Shown one piece after another: positions 25,497 to 33,377 of a stretch of DNA of 64,000 nt. Source of the DNA: Flavobacterium kayseriense (GTDB lineage Bacteria; Bacteroidota; Bacteroidia; Flavobacteriales; Flavobacteriaceae); the NCBI RefSeq assembly GCF_014305095.1, contig NZ_JACRUI010000002.1, positions 402,184-466,183 on the forward strand, in the 5' to 3' direction. The notes under the pieces are model-generated. The model was given only the letters and a program-made list of their open reading frames with translations, did not search any database and was not told where the DNA came from. The translations under genes were made by a program, and so were the position numbers. Positions within the stretch are counted from its first letter, which is position 1; every line of letters starts with the position of its first letter.

Positions 25497-25543
25497 TGTA
25501 GTTCTCGAACTAGTACTGTTCCATAATCAAGTATAACCATAAC

Positions 25544-26851
25544 ATGAAACAAACAATCTTTAGAAGTATCGTTTTATTATCATTTTGCTCTTCAATTGCT
25601 CAAAATACAGCATTAAAGACCAAAATTAATTCAAAGTCAGAATCATTAGAATCCAAAGTAATTGAATGGCGAAGAGACTTCCACAAAAACCCAGAGCTTG
25701 GTAATCGAGAGTTTAAAACAGCCGAGAAAATAGCTGCTCACCTACGATCTTTAGGTATGGAGGTTCAAACTGGAATTGCTAAAACTGGAGTTGTTGGAAT
25801 ACTAAAAGGAGGAAAACCAGGACCAGTAGTAGCACTTAGAGCAGATATAGATGCTTTACCAGTTAAGGAAAGAGTCGATATTCCCTTTGCATCAAAACAA
25901 GAAGGGGAATACAATGGTCAAAAGGTCAATATTATGCATGCTTGTGGGCACGACACGCATATTGCCATGTTAATGGGTACTGCAGAAGTTTTAGCATCGA
26001 TTCAAAAAGAGCTAAAAGGAACCGTAAAATTTATTTTTCAGCCGGCAGAAGAAGGAGCTCCAGATGGTGAAGAAGGAGGAGCCGAATTAATGGTTAAAGA
26101 AGGTGTTTTGAGCAATCCTAAAGTTGATGTGATTTTTGGATTGCACATCAATGCACAAACCGAAGTAGGAACAATAAAATACCGTCCAGAAGGAACTATG
26201 GCTGCTTCGGATTGGTTTAAAATAAAAATTACAGGTAAACAAACGCATGGTGCTTATCCTTGGTTAGGAATTGACCCAATTGTTACTGCATCTCAAATCG
26301 TTCTTGGTTTACAAACTATTATTAGTAGAAATCTAAACATAGCCGAAACTGGAGCTGTCGTTAGTGTTGGAAAAATTGATGCAGGTGTCCGAAGCAATGT
26401 TATCCCTGAAGAACTCAATATGTATGGAACCATTAGAACCTTAGACAGTAAAGTACAAGACATGATTCATAAAAGAGTGAAAGAAGTTGTAAGTTCAATT
26501 GCCGAGAGCGCTGGAGCAAAAGCCGACATAGTAATTACAAAACAAACTCTCGTAACCTACAACGATCCTAATTTGACTGAAAAAATGTTACCGACTTTAA
26601 AAGCAGTAGCTGGAAAAGACAAAGTACTTCTTACTCCCGCAGTTATGGGAGCGGAAGATTTTTCGTTTTACCAAGATAAAATTCCAGGACTTTACTTTTT
26701 TTTAGGAGGAGCCCCTAAAGGAAAACCTATTAGTGAAACTGCACCACATCACACTCCTGATTTTTATATTGACGAAAGTGGATTCGTTTTGGGAGTAAAG
26801 ACTATGGCAAATCTAACAGTAGATTACATGGAAATGCAGACTAAAAAATAG
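25544..26851 (+). CDS. M20 family amidohydrolase / metallopeptidase, exported
   Basis: The 435-residue protein has a signal peptide (residues 1-19, cleavage near SIAQ) and an M20D-type hydrolase body. The two-metal site includes the Cys-Gly-His-Asp block MHACGHDTHIAML, the Glu pair in FQPAEEG and a late GAEDFSFY block. This branch includes hippurate hydrolases, N-acetyl-amino-acid deacetylases and IAA-amino-acid hydrolases; the substrate cannot be told. The signal peptide indicates a periplasmic location. A shared terminator lies downstream. Confidence 0.9.
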   Translation: MKQTIFRSIVLLSFCSSIAQNTALKTKINSKSESLESKVIEWRRDFHKNPELGNREFKTAEKIAAHLRSLGMEVQTGIAKTGVVGILKGGKPGPVVALRADIDALPVKERVDIPFASKQEGEYNGQKVNIMHACGHDTHIAMLMGTAEVLASIQKELKGTVKFIFQPAEEGAPDGEEGGAELMVKEGVLSNPKVDVIFGLHINAQTEVGTIKYRPEGTMAASDWFKIKITGKQTHGAYPWLGIDPIVTASQIVLGLQTIISRNLNIAETGAVVSVGKIDAGVRSNVIPEELNMYGTIRTLDSKVQDMIHKRVKEVVSSIAESAGAKADIVITKQTLVTYNDPNLTEKMLPTLKAVAGKDKVLLTPAVMGAEDFSFYQDKIPGLYFFLGGAPKGKPISETAPHHTPDFYIDESGFVLGVKTMANLTVDYMEMQTKK

Positions 26852-26907
26852 ATTTTAAAACAAGAATACCTCTTTTTATTTAAAATCAGAACCAAAACAA
26901 ACTTTAC

Positions 26908-26938
26908 AAGCCTCCAATACTGTTTCAATTGGAGGCTT
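26908..26938. terminator. Terminator hairpin between convergent genes
   Basis: Arms AAGCCTCCAAT and ATTGGAGGCTT are perfectly complementary over 11 bases with a nine-base loop. The hairpin touches the stop codon of the minus-strand oxidoreductase gene. Flanking T tracts are weak. Confidence 0.7.
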
Positions 26939-28499
26939 ATATGTTTAATGAAGCAGCAATCATTTGCGCACATTTCTCTCCATCAATAGCTGCAGAAATT
27001 ATTCCGCCCGCGTACCCTGCTCCTTCTCCACAAGGATAAAACCCTTTTATTTGCAGATGCTCATAGGTTAAAGGATCTCTAGGAATACGAACTGGGGATG
27101 ACGTCCTAGATTCTGGCGCATGTAAAATAGCCTCATTTGTTAAATAGCCACGCATTGATTTACCAAATTCCGTAAAACCCTCTCTCAATATTTGCGTTAG
27201 AAAACCAGGAAACACTTGACCCAATTCTACTGAGGTCGTTCCAGGAACATAGGAAGTCTTAGGAATATCTGTTGAAATTTTTGATTTTGTAAAATCGATC
27301 ATTCTCTGAGCAGGTACTTTTTGAGTTTCTCCCGCAAGGTGCCACGCTTTTTGCTCGATACTTTTTTGAAATTCTAAGCCTGCCAGTGCACCATGATTTG
27401 CAAATGGTTTGAAATCGTCCAATTTTAATTCGACAACAATTCCTGAGTTCGCAGTAGCTTGATCTCTTTTTGAAGGCGACCAGCCATTAGTTACCACTTC
27501 GCCAGGACTAGTAGCACATGGCGCAATTATCCCTCCAGGGCACATACAAAAAGAGTACATTCCCCTACCTCCTACTTGCTTAACAATACTGTAAGGAGCA
27601 GGCGGCAATAATTCTCCTCTATAATCACAACTGTACTGGATACTGTCTATTAATGATTGTGGATGCTCTGCCCTAACTCCTAGAGCAAAAGGTTTTGCTT
27701 CAATAAAAACTTTTTTTCTGTCTAATAGTTCAAAAATATCTCGTGCTGAATGTCCTGTGGCTAATATCAGTTTGTTAGCAAGGATCGTTTCCCCTTTGTG
27801 AGTTACAACACCTTCAATTTCATTATTTTTGATCACTATATCAGTGACTCTCGTTTCAAATAAAACAAGCCCACCACACTCAATAATTTTTTCGCGAATA
27901 TCTTGGATAATTTGAGGTAATTTATTCGTACCAATATGCGGATGCGCGTCTACCAAAATATCAGGCGTTGCCCCATAGGCTACTAATAATTCTAAAATTC
28001 GGGTGACATCGCCTCTTTTTTTAGAACGAGTATATAATTTACCATCTGAATACGTTCCCGCACCACCTTCACCAAAACAATAATTAGAATCTTCGTCGAC
28101 AATGTGATCTACATTAATTGCTTTTAGATCGCGACGACGACCTCTAACTTCTTTCCCACGTTCGACTACTATTGGTTTTAAACCTAATTCAATTAATTGC
28201 AAAGCAGCAAACAATCCGGCAGGACCTGCACCTACTACAATTACCTCTTGTTTCGTACTTACATTAGGATAATCCGGTAGCTGAATCTTTTCTTCATGAA
28301 ATAACTCTCCTTTTAAGTAAATCAATACTTTCAAATTAATCTTAATTGCTTTTTGACGCGCATCAATAGATCGTTTCAAAATAACGACTTGCTGGATATC
28401 TACGGATTGTACTTTTAATTGCTTCCCTAGGTATTCTTTCAGCAAAATTTCATTTGCAGCAACCTCAGGTGTTACTTGTAGCAGGAGTTCTTGAGCCAT
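26937..28499 (-). CDS. FAD-dependent oxidoreductase (COG2509-like)
   Basis: About 520 residues. An N-terminal domain of roughly 90 residues precedes a dinucleotide-binding motif (VIVVGAGPAGLFAALQLIEL), and GTYSDGKLYTR and an ATGHSARDIFELL block follow. The C-terminus has a FYPCGEGAGYAGGIISAAID segment that closes the FAD site. This is the pattern of the uncharacterised flavoproteins of COG2509. The substrate is unknown; relatives are cytoplasmic. The longest frame begins at a TTG (28547), but a -7 element at 28552-28559 places the RNA start at about that position, so I start at the ATG at 28499 (MAQELLLQV). Confidence 0.88.
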   Translation of the reverse strand: MAQELLLQVTPEVAANEILLKEYLGKQLKVQSVDIQQVVILKRSIDARQKAIKINLKVLIYLKGELFHEEKIQLPDYPNVSTKQEVIVVGAGPAGLFAALQLIELGLKPIVVERGKEVRGRRRDLKAINVDHIVDEDSNYCFGEGGAGTYSDGKLYTRSKKRGDVTRILELLVAYGATPDILVDAHPHIGTNKLPQIIQDIREKIIECGGLVLFETRVTDIVIKNNEIEGVVTHKGETILANKLILATGHSARDIFELLDRKKVFIEAKPFALGVRAEHPQSLIDSIQYSCDYRGELLPPAPYSIVKQVGGRGMYSFCMCPGGIIAPCATSPGEVVTNGWSPSKRDQATANSGIVVELKLDDFKPFANHGALAGLEFQKSIEQKAWHLAGETQKVPAQRMIDFTKSKISTDIPKTSYVPGTTSVELGQVFPGFLTQILREGFTEFGKSMRGYLTNEAILHAPESRTSSPVRIPRDPLTYEHLQIKGFYPCGEGAGYAGGIISAAIDGEKCAQMIAASLNI

Positions 28500-28551
28500 T
28501 TTCTTTGTAGTAATTCTATTATTTGTTTTTTGAATATCGGAAAACAAGATG

Positions 28552-28559
28552 CAAAAATA
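28552..28559 (-). promoter_or_regulatory. -7 element of the FAD oxidoreductase gene
   Basis: TATTTTTG on the minus strand matches TAnnTTTG, 53 bases before the chosen ATG. No TTG at the -33 spacing. Confidence 0.35.
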
Positions 28560-28622
28560 CTATTTTAGTGTGGATTTCATTCTTAGTTTTAGGCCTTTTA
28601 GTTTTTGAGGCACTAAACTTTG

Positions 28623-28630
28623 TAACTTTG
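28623..28630 (+). promoter_or_regulatory. -7 element of the 28654-28896 gene
   Basis: TAACTTTG matches TAnnTTTG 23 bases upstream of the ATG. A TTG lies 15 bases further upstream, shorter than the usual spacing. Confidence 0.35.
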
Positions 28631-28653
28631 CATATAAAACAGTTTCAAATACC

Positions 28654-28896
28654 ATGTCTAGACAAATAAAATTAATTTGGGATTTTCGAGGACCCGCATC
28701 AGCAAAAACAGCTGAACATCATGAGGTACATCTTAAGGAATACATTGCAATAGAAAAGCTACCCTTAAATATAACTGGTTTCGAAATCAAAGACGAGATG
28801 CTAGCAATCGCTTTTATGGTTGTGACCGATGACAACATGATACAAGTTCGAGATGCCTTAAAACCTCATCGTGGAGAAATTTATTTAGAAAAATAG
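28654..28896 (+). CDS. Conserved small protein of unknown function
   Basis: An 80-residue soluble protein starting MSRQIKLIWDFRGPASAKTA, with His-rich AEHHEVHLKEY near residue 25 and a basic C-terminus. It has no signal peptide or membrane segment. It looks like a conserved Bacteroidota protein of alpha/beta composition; I do not recognise a function. It is divergent from the flavoprotein gene and separated from the next gene by 165 bases. Confidence 0.72.
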   Translation: MSRQIKLIWDFRGPASAKTAEHHEVHLKEYIAIEKLPLNITGFEIKDEMLAIAFMVVTDDNMIQVRDALKPHRGEIYLEK

Positions 28897-29061
28897 CATT
28901 TTAAATATAGTACCTGATTAATCAAGAGGAATTCTGGTAATAAACTACAATCACTAGCCGTTTATATGAGATTGTAATAAAAGTTAATATTTTCCCATTT
29001 AAAGATCGACGAAAACTATTAAACGTAAATTACGTACATAGAATAAACGAAACATTTTATC

Positions 29062-29817
29062 ATGAAAAAATTACTAGCTATACTACTGCTCTTAACTGTG
29101 CAGTTTGGTTTTTCGCAAACCACTGACTACATCGCTATCTCAAAAAAATTAGTTGAAGCTGCAAAAGCCAAAAACATTAAAGAGGCAACAGGTTATATGG
29201 ATTTAATCGCTAAAGCCGATGAAAACACATTAATCAAACAATTAGAAGGCGATACCGCTAAAAAAGCATTCTTTATTAATGTCTATAATGGTTTTACAAA
29301 TATCTCTTTACGTAAAGACCCAGAACAATATAAAGATCGAGGTGCTTTTTTTAAATCAGAGCAATTTGTAATTGCAGGAAACAAGGTGAGTCTGGACATA
29401 ATCGAACATGGCTTTCTAAGAAGATCTAGTATTAAATGGAGTTTAGGCACGTTACACAAACTATTCCCCTCTAAATTAGATAGAAAATTCCGCGTAAAAG
29501 ATGTAGATTATCGTATTCATTTCAGTTTAAACTGTGGAGCAAAAAGTTGTCCTCCTGTGGGAATGTATGATGCTAAAAATTTAGATAAACAGTTAGATGC
29601 TTCGACGGATAAATATCTAAAAGCGAATACTACCTACACTAAAGACAAAAACAACCTAGTTGTTCCTGCCCTAATGAGCTGGTTTAGAGGTGACTTTGGC
29701 TGTAAAAAAGGAGTTATTAAAATAGCTAAACAATTTAATATCATACCAAATGATGTTAAACCTGATTTAGATTACAAAGATTATGATTGGACTATCGATT
29801 TAAATAATTTTTTATAA
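29062..29817 (+). CDS. DUF547 domain protein, exported
   Basis: The 251-residue protein has a signal peptide (residues 1-19, ending GFSQ) and a DUF547 domain. Characteristic blocks are AFFINVYNGFTNISL, HGFLRRSSIKWSLGTLHKLF and FSLNCGAKSCPPVGMYDAKN with two Cys residues. DUF547 proteins are structurally related to cysteine-peptidase-like folds, but a reaction has not been established. The likely location is the periplasm. An ACGTAA-A-TTACGT palindrome lies 26 bases upstream of the start. Confidence 0.86.
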   Translation: MKKLLAILLLLTVQFGFSQTTDYIAISKKLVEAAKAKNIKEATGYMDLIAKADENTLIKQLEGDTAKKAFFINVYNGFTNISLRKDPEQYKDRGAFFKSEQFVIAGNKVSLDIIEHGFLRRSSIKWSLGTLHKLFPSKLDRKFRVKDVDYRIHFSLNCGAKSCPPVGMYDAKNLDKQLDASTDKYLKANTTYTKDKNNLVVPALMSWFRGDFGCKKGVIKIAKQFNIIPNDVKPDLDYKDYDWTIDLNNFL

Positions 29818-29853
29818 ATCGTTACTTATACAAACCTCAACAAAACATTTAAT

Positions 29854-30798
29854 TTGTATTCATTTTTTAAAATTGGCGCTAAAATAGCAATGCGAATATA
29901 CTGCAGTAAAACTGTAGTTAATTTTAATACAAATACTTCTTATAATTATCCAAAAATAATTGGGGCTAATCACTCCAATTCTTTTTTTGATGCAATAGTG
30001 ATAGCAGTCAATTATCCTAAACCCATTTATTTTTTGGCCAGAGGAGATGCCTTTAACAGCCCTTTAATTGCAAAGGTCCTTACTGCATTACATCTTATAC
30101 CTATTTACAGATTAACTGAAGGAAAAAACAATTTAGGAAAAAACGAGGACACTTTTAAACGATGTATTGAGCTTCTAAAACAAAACCAGACTATTTTGAT
30201 TTTTTCAGAAGGCCTATGTGTAAATGAATGGAGATTAAGACCCTTAAAAAAAGGAACAGCTCGATTGGCTTTACTTGCACATCAAGAGGGCGTACCTAAT
30301 TTAAGAATTCAACCTACAAATTTAAATTACTCTTCCTTTACAAGCAATCCAAAGGAAGTACTGGTAAATTTTAATTCCGAGTTTGGTCCTACAAAGGATT
30401 CTACAGCAAAGGTATCTGAGTTTTATTCTCAATTTAATCTACAACTAAAACAAGGCTTAGAAAACAATTTAGTAATTCAATTAGAAAAAAAGGAAATTCA
30501 CTTGTTTGAAAATCGTGCTACAATTACTAAAAAAGTTTTACTCGCTTTGCCAGCTTTATTAGGATATCTACTGAATAGAAGTATTTATATCATTTTTAAA
30601 AATATAGCCCATAAAAAAACCAAAAATACCGTTTTTTATGACTCGGTTCTTTTTGGTTTATTGCTTCTATTTTATCCACTTATTGTGCTGATTATTGCTG
30701 CAGTCACTGGTATAATATTCAATTTATATGTAGCGATGCTTGTGTTTATATCCTTTCCAATATCAGCGTGGACTTATTCACAATACAAAGCTATCTAA
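29854..30798 (+). CDS. PlsC-type 1-acyltransferase with C-terminal membrane segments
   Basis: The 314-residue protein has a glycerolphosphate acyltransferase domain: the catalytic HX4D motif in GANHSNSFFDAIVI, a RGDAFNSP block, and FSEGLCVNEWRLRPLKKGTA corresponding to motif III. Such enzymes acylate lysophosphatidate or other lysolipids at the inner membrane. After about residue 225 come two to three hydrophobic segments, absent from minimal PlsC. The only in-frame start before the domain is the TTG at 29854; the ATG at 29890 would remove part of the conserved N-terminal helix, so I keep TTG. It follows DUF547 after 36 bases and is likely cotranscribed. Confidence 0.85.
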   Translation: MYSFFKIGAKIAMRIYCSKTVVNFNTNTSYNYPKIIGANHSNSFFDAIVIAVNYPKPIYFLARGDAFNSPLIAKVLTALHLIPIYRLTEGKNNLGKNEDTFKRCIELLKQNQTILIFSEGLCVNEWRLRPLKKGTARLALLAHQEGVPNLRIQPTNLNYSSFTSNPKEVLVNFNSEFGPTKDSTAKVSEFYSQFNLQLKQGLENNLVIQLEKKEIHLFENRATITKKVLLALPALLGYLLNRSIYIIFKNIAHKKTKNTVFYDSVLFGLLLLFYPLIVLIIAAVTGIIFNLYVAMLVFISFPISAWTYSQYKAI

Positions 30799-30799
30799 A

Positions 30800-31828
30800 T
30801 TATTTTACTTTACTTAAAGCCAACATTTTTATCATCCAATTAGGCAGTGGTTTTTCTTTATTTCTTTTCTGTAAATCCAAAAACCAACCTATTTTTTTCA
30901 AGATAGGAACTTTATGTGTTTCTACTAACTCTATTAATGTTCCGTCAGGATCTTCGACATAACAGAATCTCCCTGAAGCATTATCCATCTCAAAAGTATT
31001 ATTACTATCTACCGTAAAAAAGCACTGTTGCTTTTCGGCGTGGACCTTAAGACTTTTCATATCTAAAACATCAAAACAAAGATGTATAAAACCACAATCT
31101 CCCCAATAACGGTTTTCATAGATTTTCTTAGCTTCTTTACTCTTAAGTTGCACCAATTCGATTGTAACATCTCCTAGTAATTTATTGAAGGCACCTTTAC
31201 CTGTGGCTCTTTTTTGCAATCCTACTTTACGGTATAATAAATCATCTACAGTATATTCAAAATCATATAGAATTGTATCTATACCTAAAACATTTTGGTA
31301 AAAAAGCATTGATTTTTCCATATTACTTACTCCAATAACACCACCCACTACTCCTCCTAAATCATGTTTCCCTGTTTGAAACCAATCGCTTGAAGTAATA
31401 ATTTTAAAGGTGTTGCTATTACCATCAGTAACCCAAAAATAAGCACCACTGTGCTTACAATTTATAACATCCCAAACTGTTACTCCTTCTACCTTTTTTA
31501 ATCTTTGATGAGACGCCTCAATATTGGTTGATTTCAGAATAACTGCGTTTATACCTAAATCTCCCATTTCAATTGGCGCTGACTCTTGAGGAATACGATC
31601 TAAGTATTGCCATATCTCAAAACCGCCTCCTCCTTGGAGATTCATAGTTAAAATTGCTCTTCTGTTAAATATCGTTCCACCGGTATACTGTGTCATTAAA
31701 TTAGCTTTCGCCTGGTCGTCAAAAATCAACACGTCCATGCCAAATAAGTGTTTGTATGTGTGCATTGCTGCAACGGCATTAGTAACCCCTATTCCCACTT
31801 GTTGAATTCCTGATAAAAAATGATGCAT
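30800..31828 (-). CDS. VOC superfamily protein with two glyoxalase-type domains
   Basis: The 342-residue protein has two vicinal-oxygen-chelate halves. One starts at residue 5 (LSGIQQVGIGVTNAVAAM) and one near residue 165 (GGVIGVSNMEKSMLFYQNVL). Metal ligands are plausible at the His of GFIHLCFDV and the Glu of DGTLIELVE near the C-terminus. The family includes extradiol dioxygenases, HPPD and glyoxalases; the reaction is not predictable. It is encoded in line with an SDR dehydrogenase and a glycosyltransferase (gaps of 9 and -11 bases), suggesting one small pathway. Confidence 0.82.
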   Translation of the reverse strand: MHHFLSGIQQVGIGVTNAVAAMHTYKHLFGMDVLIFDDQAKANLMTQYTGGTIFNRRAILTMNLQGGGGFEIWQYLDRIPQESAPIEMGDLGINAVILKSTNIEASHQRLKKVEGVTVWDVINCKHSGAYFWVTDGNSNTFKIITSSDWFQTGKHDLGGVVGGVIGVSNMEKSMLFYQNVLGIDTILYDFEYTVDDLLYRKVGLQKRATGKGAFNKLLGDVTIELVQLKSKEAKKIYENRYWGDCGFIHLCFDVLDMKSLKVHAEKQQCFFTVDSNNTFEMDNASGRFCYVEDPDGTLIELVETHKVPILKKIGWFLDLQKRNKEKPLPNWMIKMLALSKVK

Positions 31829-31837
31829 AAGCTAATA

Positions 31838-32632
31838 TTATTTGTTCTGTAATCCTTTGTAGTGCGCAATTTTATAATACAGCGAAGGCACAAACCACCA
31901 CAACCAGAACAAAATGCGTTCTGCCTTAACAATGATAATTGATTTTTTGTTCGAGCGCAATCCTTTTATAATTTTTTTTGCGCAAATAGTAACATCCATC
32001 CCTACCTCATTATTTTCATCGGTTGCCCCATACTGCTTTCCATCGCCCACAAGAGCATTTTTTGAAATGTTAGTATTTATTCTACCCGGATATACGAGAG
32101 AAAGGGTAATATTGGTTTTAAACAATTCACATTGCAACGTCTCTAAATATCCTTTAATGGCATGCTTAGATGCTGCATATCCTGAACGTAAGGGAAAACC
32201 AATAAGTCCTGCGATACTACTGATAACAGTCATACTACCACTATTATTCTTTTTAAAGTAAGGTAAAATTGCTTGGGTAATTGCTACTGGTGCAAAGTAA
32301 TTAATATCCATCAACTTTTTGTACACATCCATTGTTGTGTCATTTGCTAATGATCGCTGACTAATACCTGCGCTCTGAATTACATAATCGATACGTCCTT
32401 CTAGCGATACTGCTTTATCAACTAAAACACTAATAGCATCCAATTCTAAAAGATTGTAAGGTAAAATATGGACAGGAGTTGATTTCAATTCTAATTTCAC
32501 ATCTTCTAGGGAAACTATATTAGAAGAGGTTAGAATGAGAATTGCCTCTTGTTGTGCTAATTGAATGGCTAATTCTTTTCCAATCCCTGAAGAGGCGCCA
32601 GTAATCCAAACCACTTTATTTTTAAAATGCAT
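31838..32632 (-). CDS. Short-chain dehydrogenase/reductase
   Basis: A 264-residue classical SDR enzyme with the cofactor motif TGASSGIGKELA, the NAG-like stretch QSAGISQRSL, and the catalytic Ser and YAASK in the SSIAGLIGFPLRSGYAASKH region. NAD(P)-dependent oxidation or reduction of a small alcohol or ketone is expected. The C-terminus has a hydrophobic Trp-rich segment (ILFWLWWFVPSLYYK), as in membrane-associated DHRS7-like SDRs that act on lipids or retinoid-like substrates. The start overlaps the glycosyltransferase gene by 11 bases. Confidence 0.88.
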   Translation of the reverse strand: MHFKNKVVWITGASSGIGKELAIQLAQQEAILILTSSNIVSLEDVKLELKSTPVHILPYNLLELDAISVLVDKAVSLEGRIDYVIQSAGISQRSLANDTTMDVYKKLMDINYFAPVAITQAILPYFKKNNSGSMTVISSIAGLIGFPLRSGYAASKHAIKGYLETLQCELFKTNITLSLVYPGRINTNISKNALVGDGKQYGATDENNEVGMDVTICAKKIIKGLRSNKKSIIIVKAERILFWLWWFVPSLYYKIAHYKGLQNK

Positions 32633-33326
32633 TTTTTCTGTACCTTAAAAGTTCTTTGTATTTAGCTATCATTGCCATTTGAGACGCGCCATTTTTATAC
32701 ATCCTGACCACTTGTAAGTTGGCTAATTGAACTGTAAGCCAGGAGTTTTCTTCATATTTCCGAGCTGAAATTATAGTAGCTTTAGGAATTAATTTGAAAG
32801 AACCTTGCTTCCATAAACGAGCAATGTAGTCATAATCCTCCATGATTACCATCTCTTCCTTATACCCTCCAATTTGATCCCATAAAATTTTTGTCACAAA
32901 AATACCTTGATCACCTCCTCTAAAAAAAAGGTAATTGAACCGTGTAAAAAAAGCATTAACTTTTAGTAACACACTAGAGCTATCAAACTTGGTTCTAAAA
33001 CTCCCACAATTATAACCTTTCTGAATAGCATCATTAATTAGATTATAAGAGGAATGGGTTGGAGCGCTATCTGCGTGTAGAAAAAAATACACATCACCTA
33101 AGGCGTTTTTGGCGCCGTGATTCATTTGTCCCGCGCGACCTTTAACTGGAGAAAGGACTGTTTTTGCGCCAAGACTTTTAGCTATTGCGACAGTTTGATC
33201 TGTACTGCCGCCATCAGAAACTATAATTTCAACATTGTTACTTACTAGATTGCGTTGGAGAAATTCGATTGTATTTCGAATAATCGCTGCTTCGTTGTAG
33301 GTGGGAATAATAATACTTAAAACCAT
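32622..33326 (-). CDS. GT2 glycosyltransferase of the TIGR04283 type
   Basis: A 234-residue GT-A enzyme. It has the nucleotide-sugar motif LSIIIPTYNEAAIIRNTIEF, a VSDGGSTDQT block, FFLHADSAP as the DxD-like motif, and FFRGGDQGIFVTK with the later EDYDYIARL block. This matches the family called arsenosugar biosynthesis glycosyltransferase (TIGR04283). No arsenite methyltransferase or other arsenosugar gene is near, so that role is not supported; with the SDR and VOC partners another small glycosylated product is as likely. Confidence 0.85.
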   Translation of the reverse strand: MVLSIIIPTYNEAAIIRNTIEFLQRNLVSNNVEIIVSDGGSTDQTVAIAKSLGAKTVLSPVKGRAGQMNHGAKNALGDVYFFLHADSAPTHSSYNLINDAIQKGYNCGSFRTKFDSSSVLLKVNAFFTRFNYLFFRGGDQGIFVTKILWDQIGGYKEEMVIMEDYDYIARLWKQGSFKLIPKATIISARKYEENSWLTVQLANLQVVRMYKNGASQMAMIAKYKELLRYRKNAF

Positions 33327-33377
33327 AGAGTGTTCTAAAAATAAAGAAATGATGAAAAAAATTAAAAATTGAATTAC

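Larger units (their letters stand above)
25212..25543. other. 332-base intergenic region between divergent idi and the M20 hydrolase gene
   Basis: It holds the idi promoter on the minus strand, an inverted pair of DnaA-box-like sequences (25388-25396 TTATCCACA and 25401-25409 TGTGTACAA), a perfect 12-base palindrome (25464-25475) and a -7 element for the hydrolase (25489-25496). No convincing small gene is seen. Confidence 0.6.

Noticed and set aside
32622..33326. Arsenosugar biosynthesis as the role of the GT2 gene
   Set aside because: Only the family name suggests it; no arsM, arsS or other arsenic gene is close, and the partners are SDR and VOC proteins.
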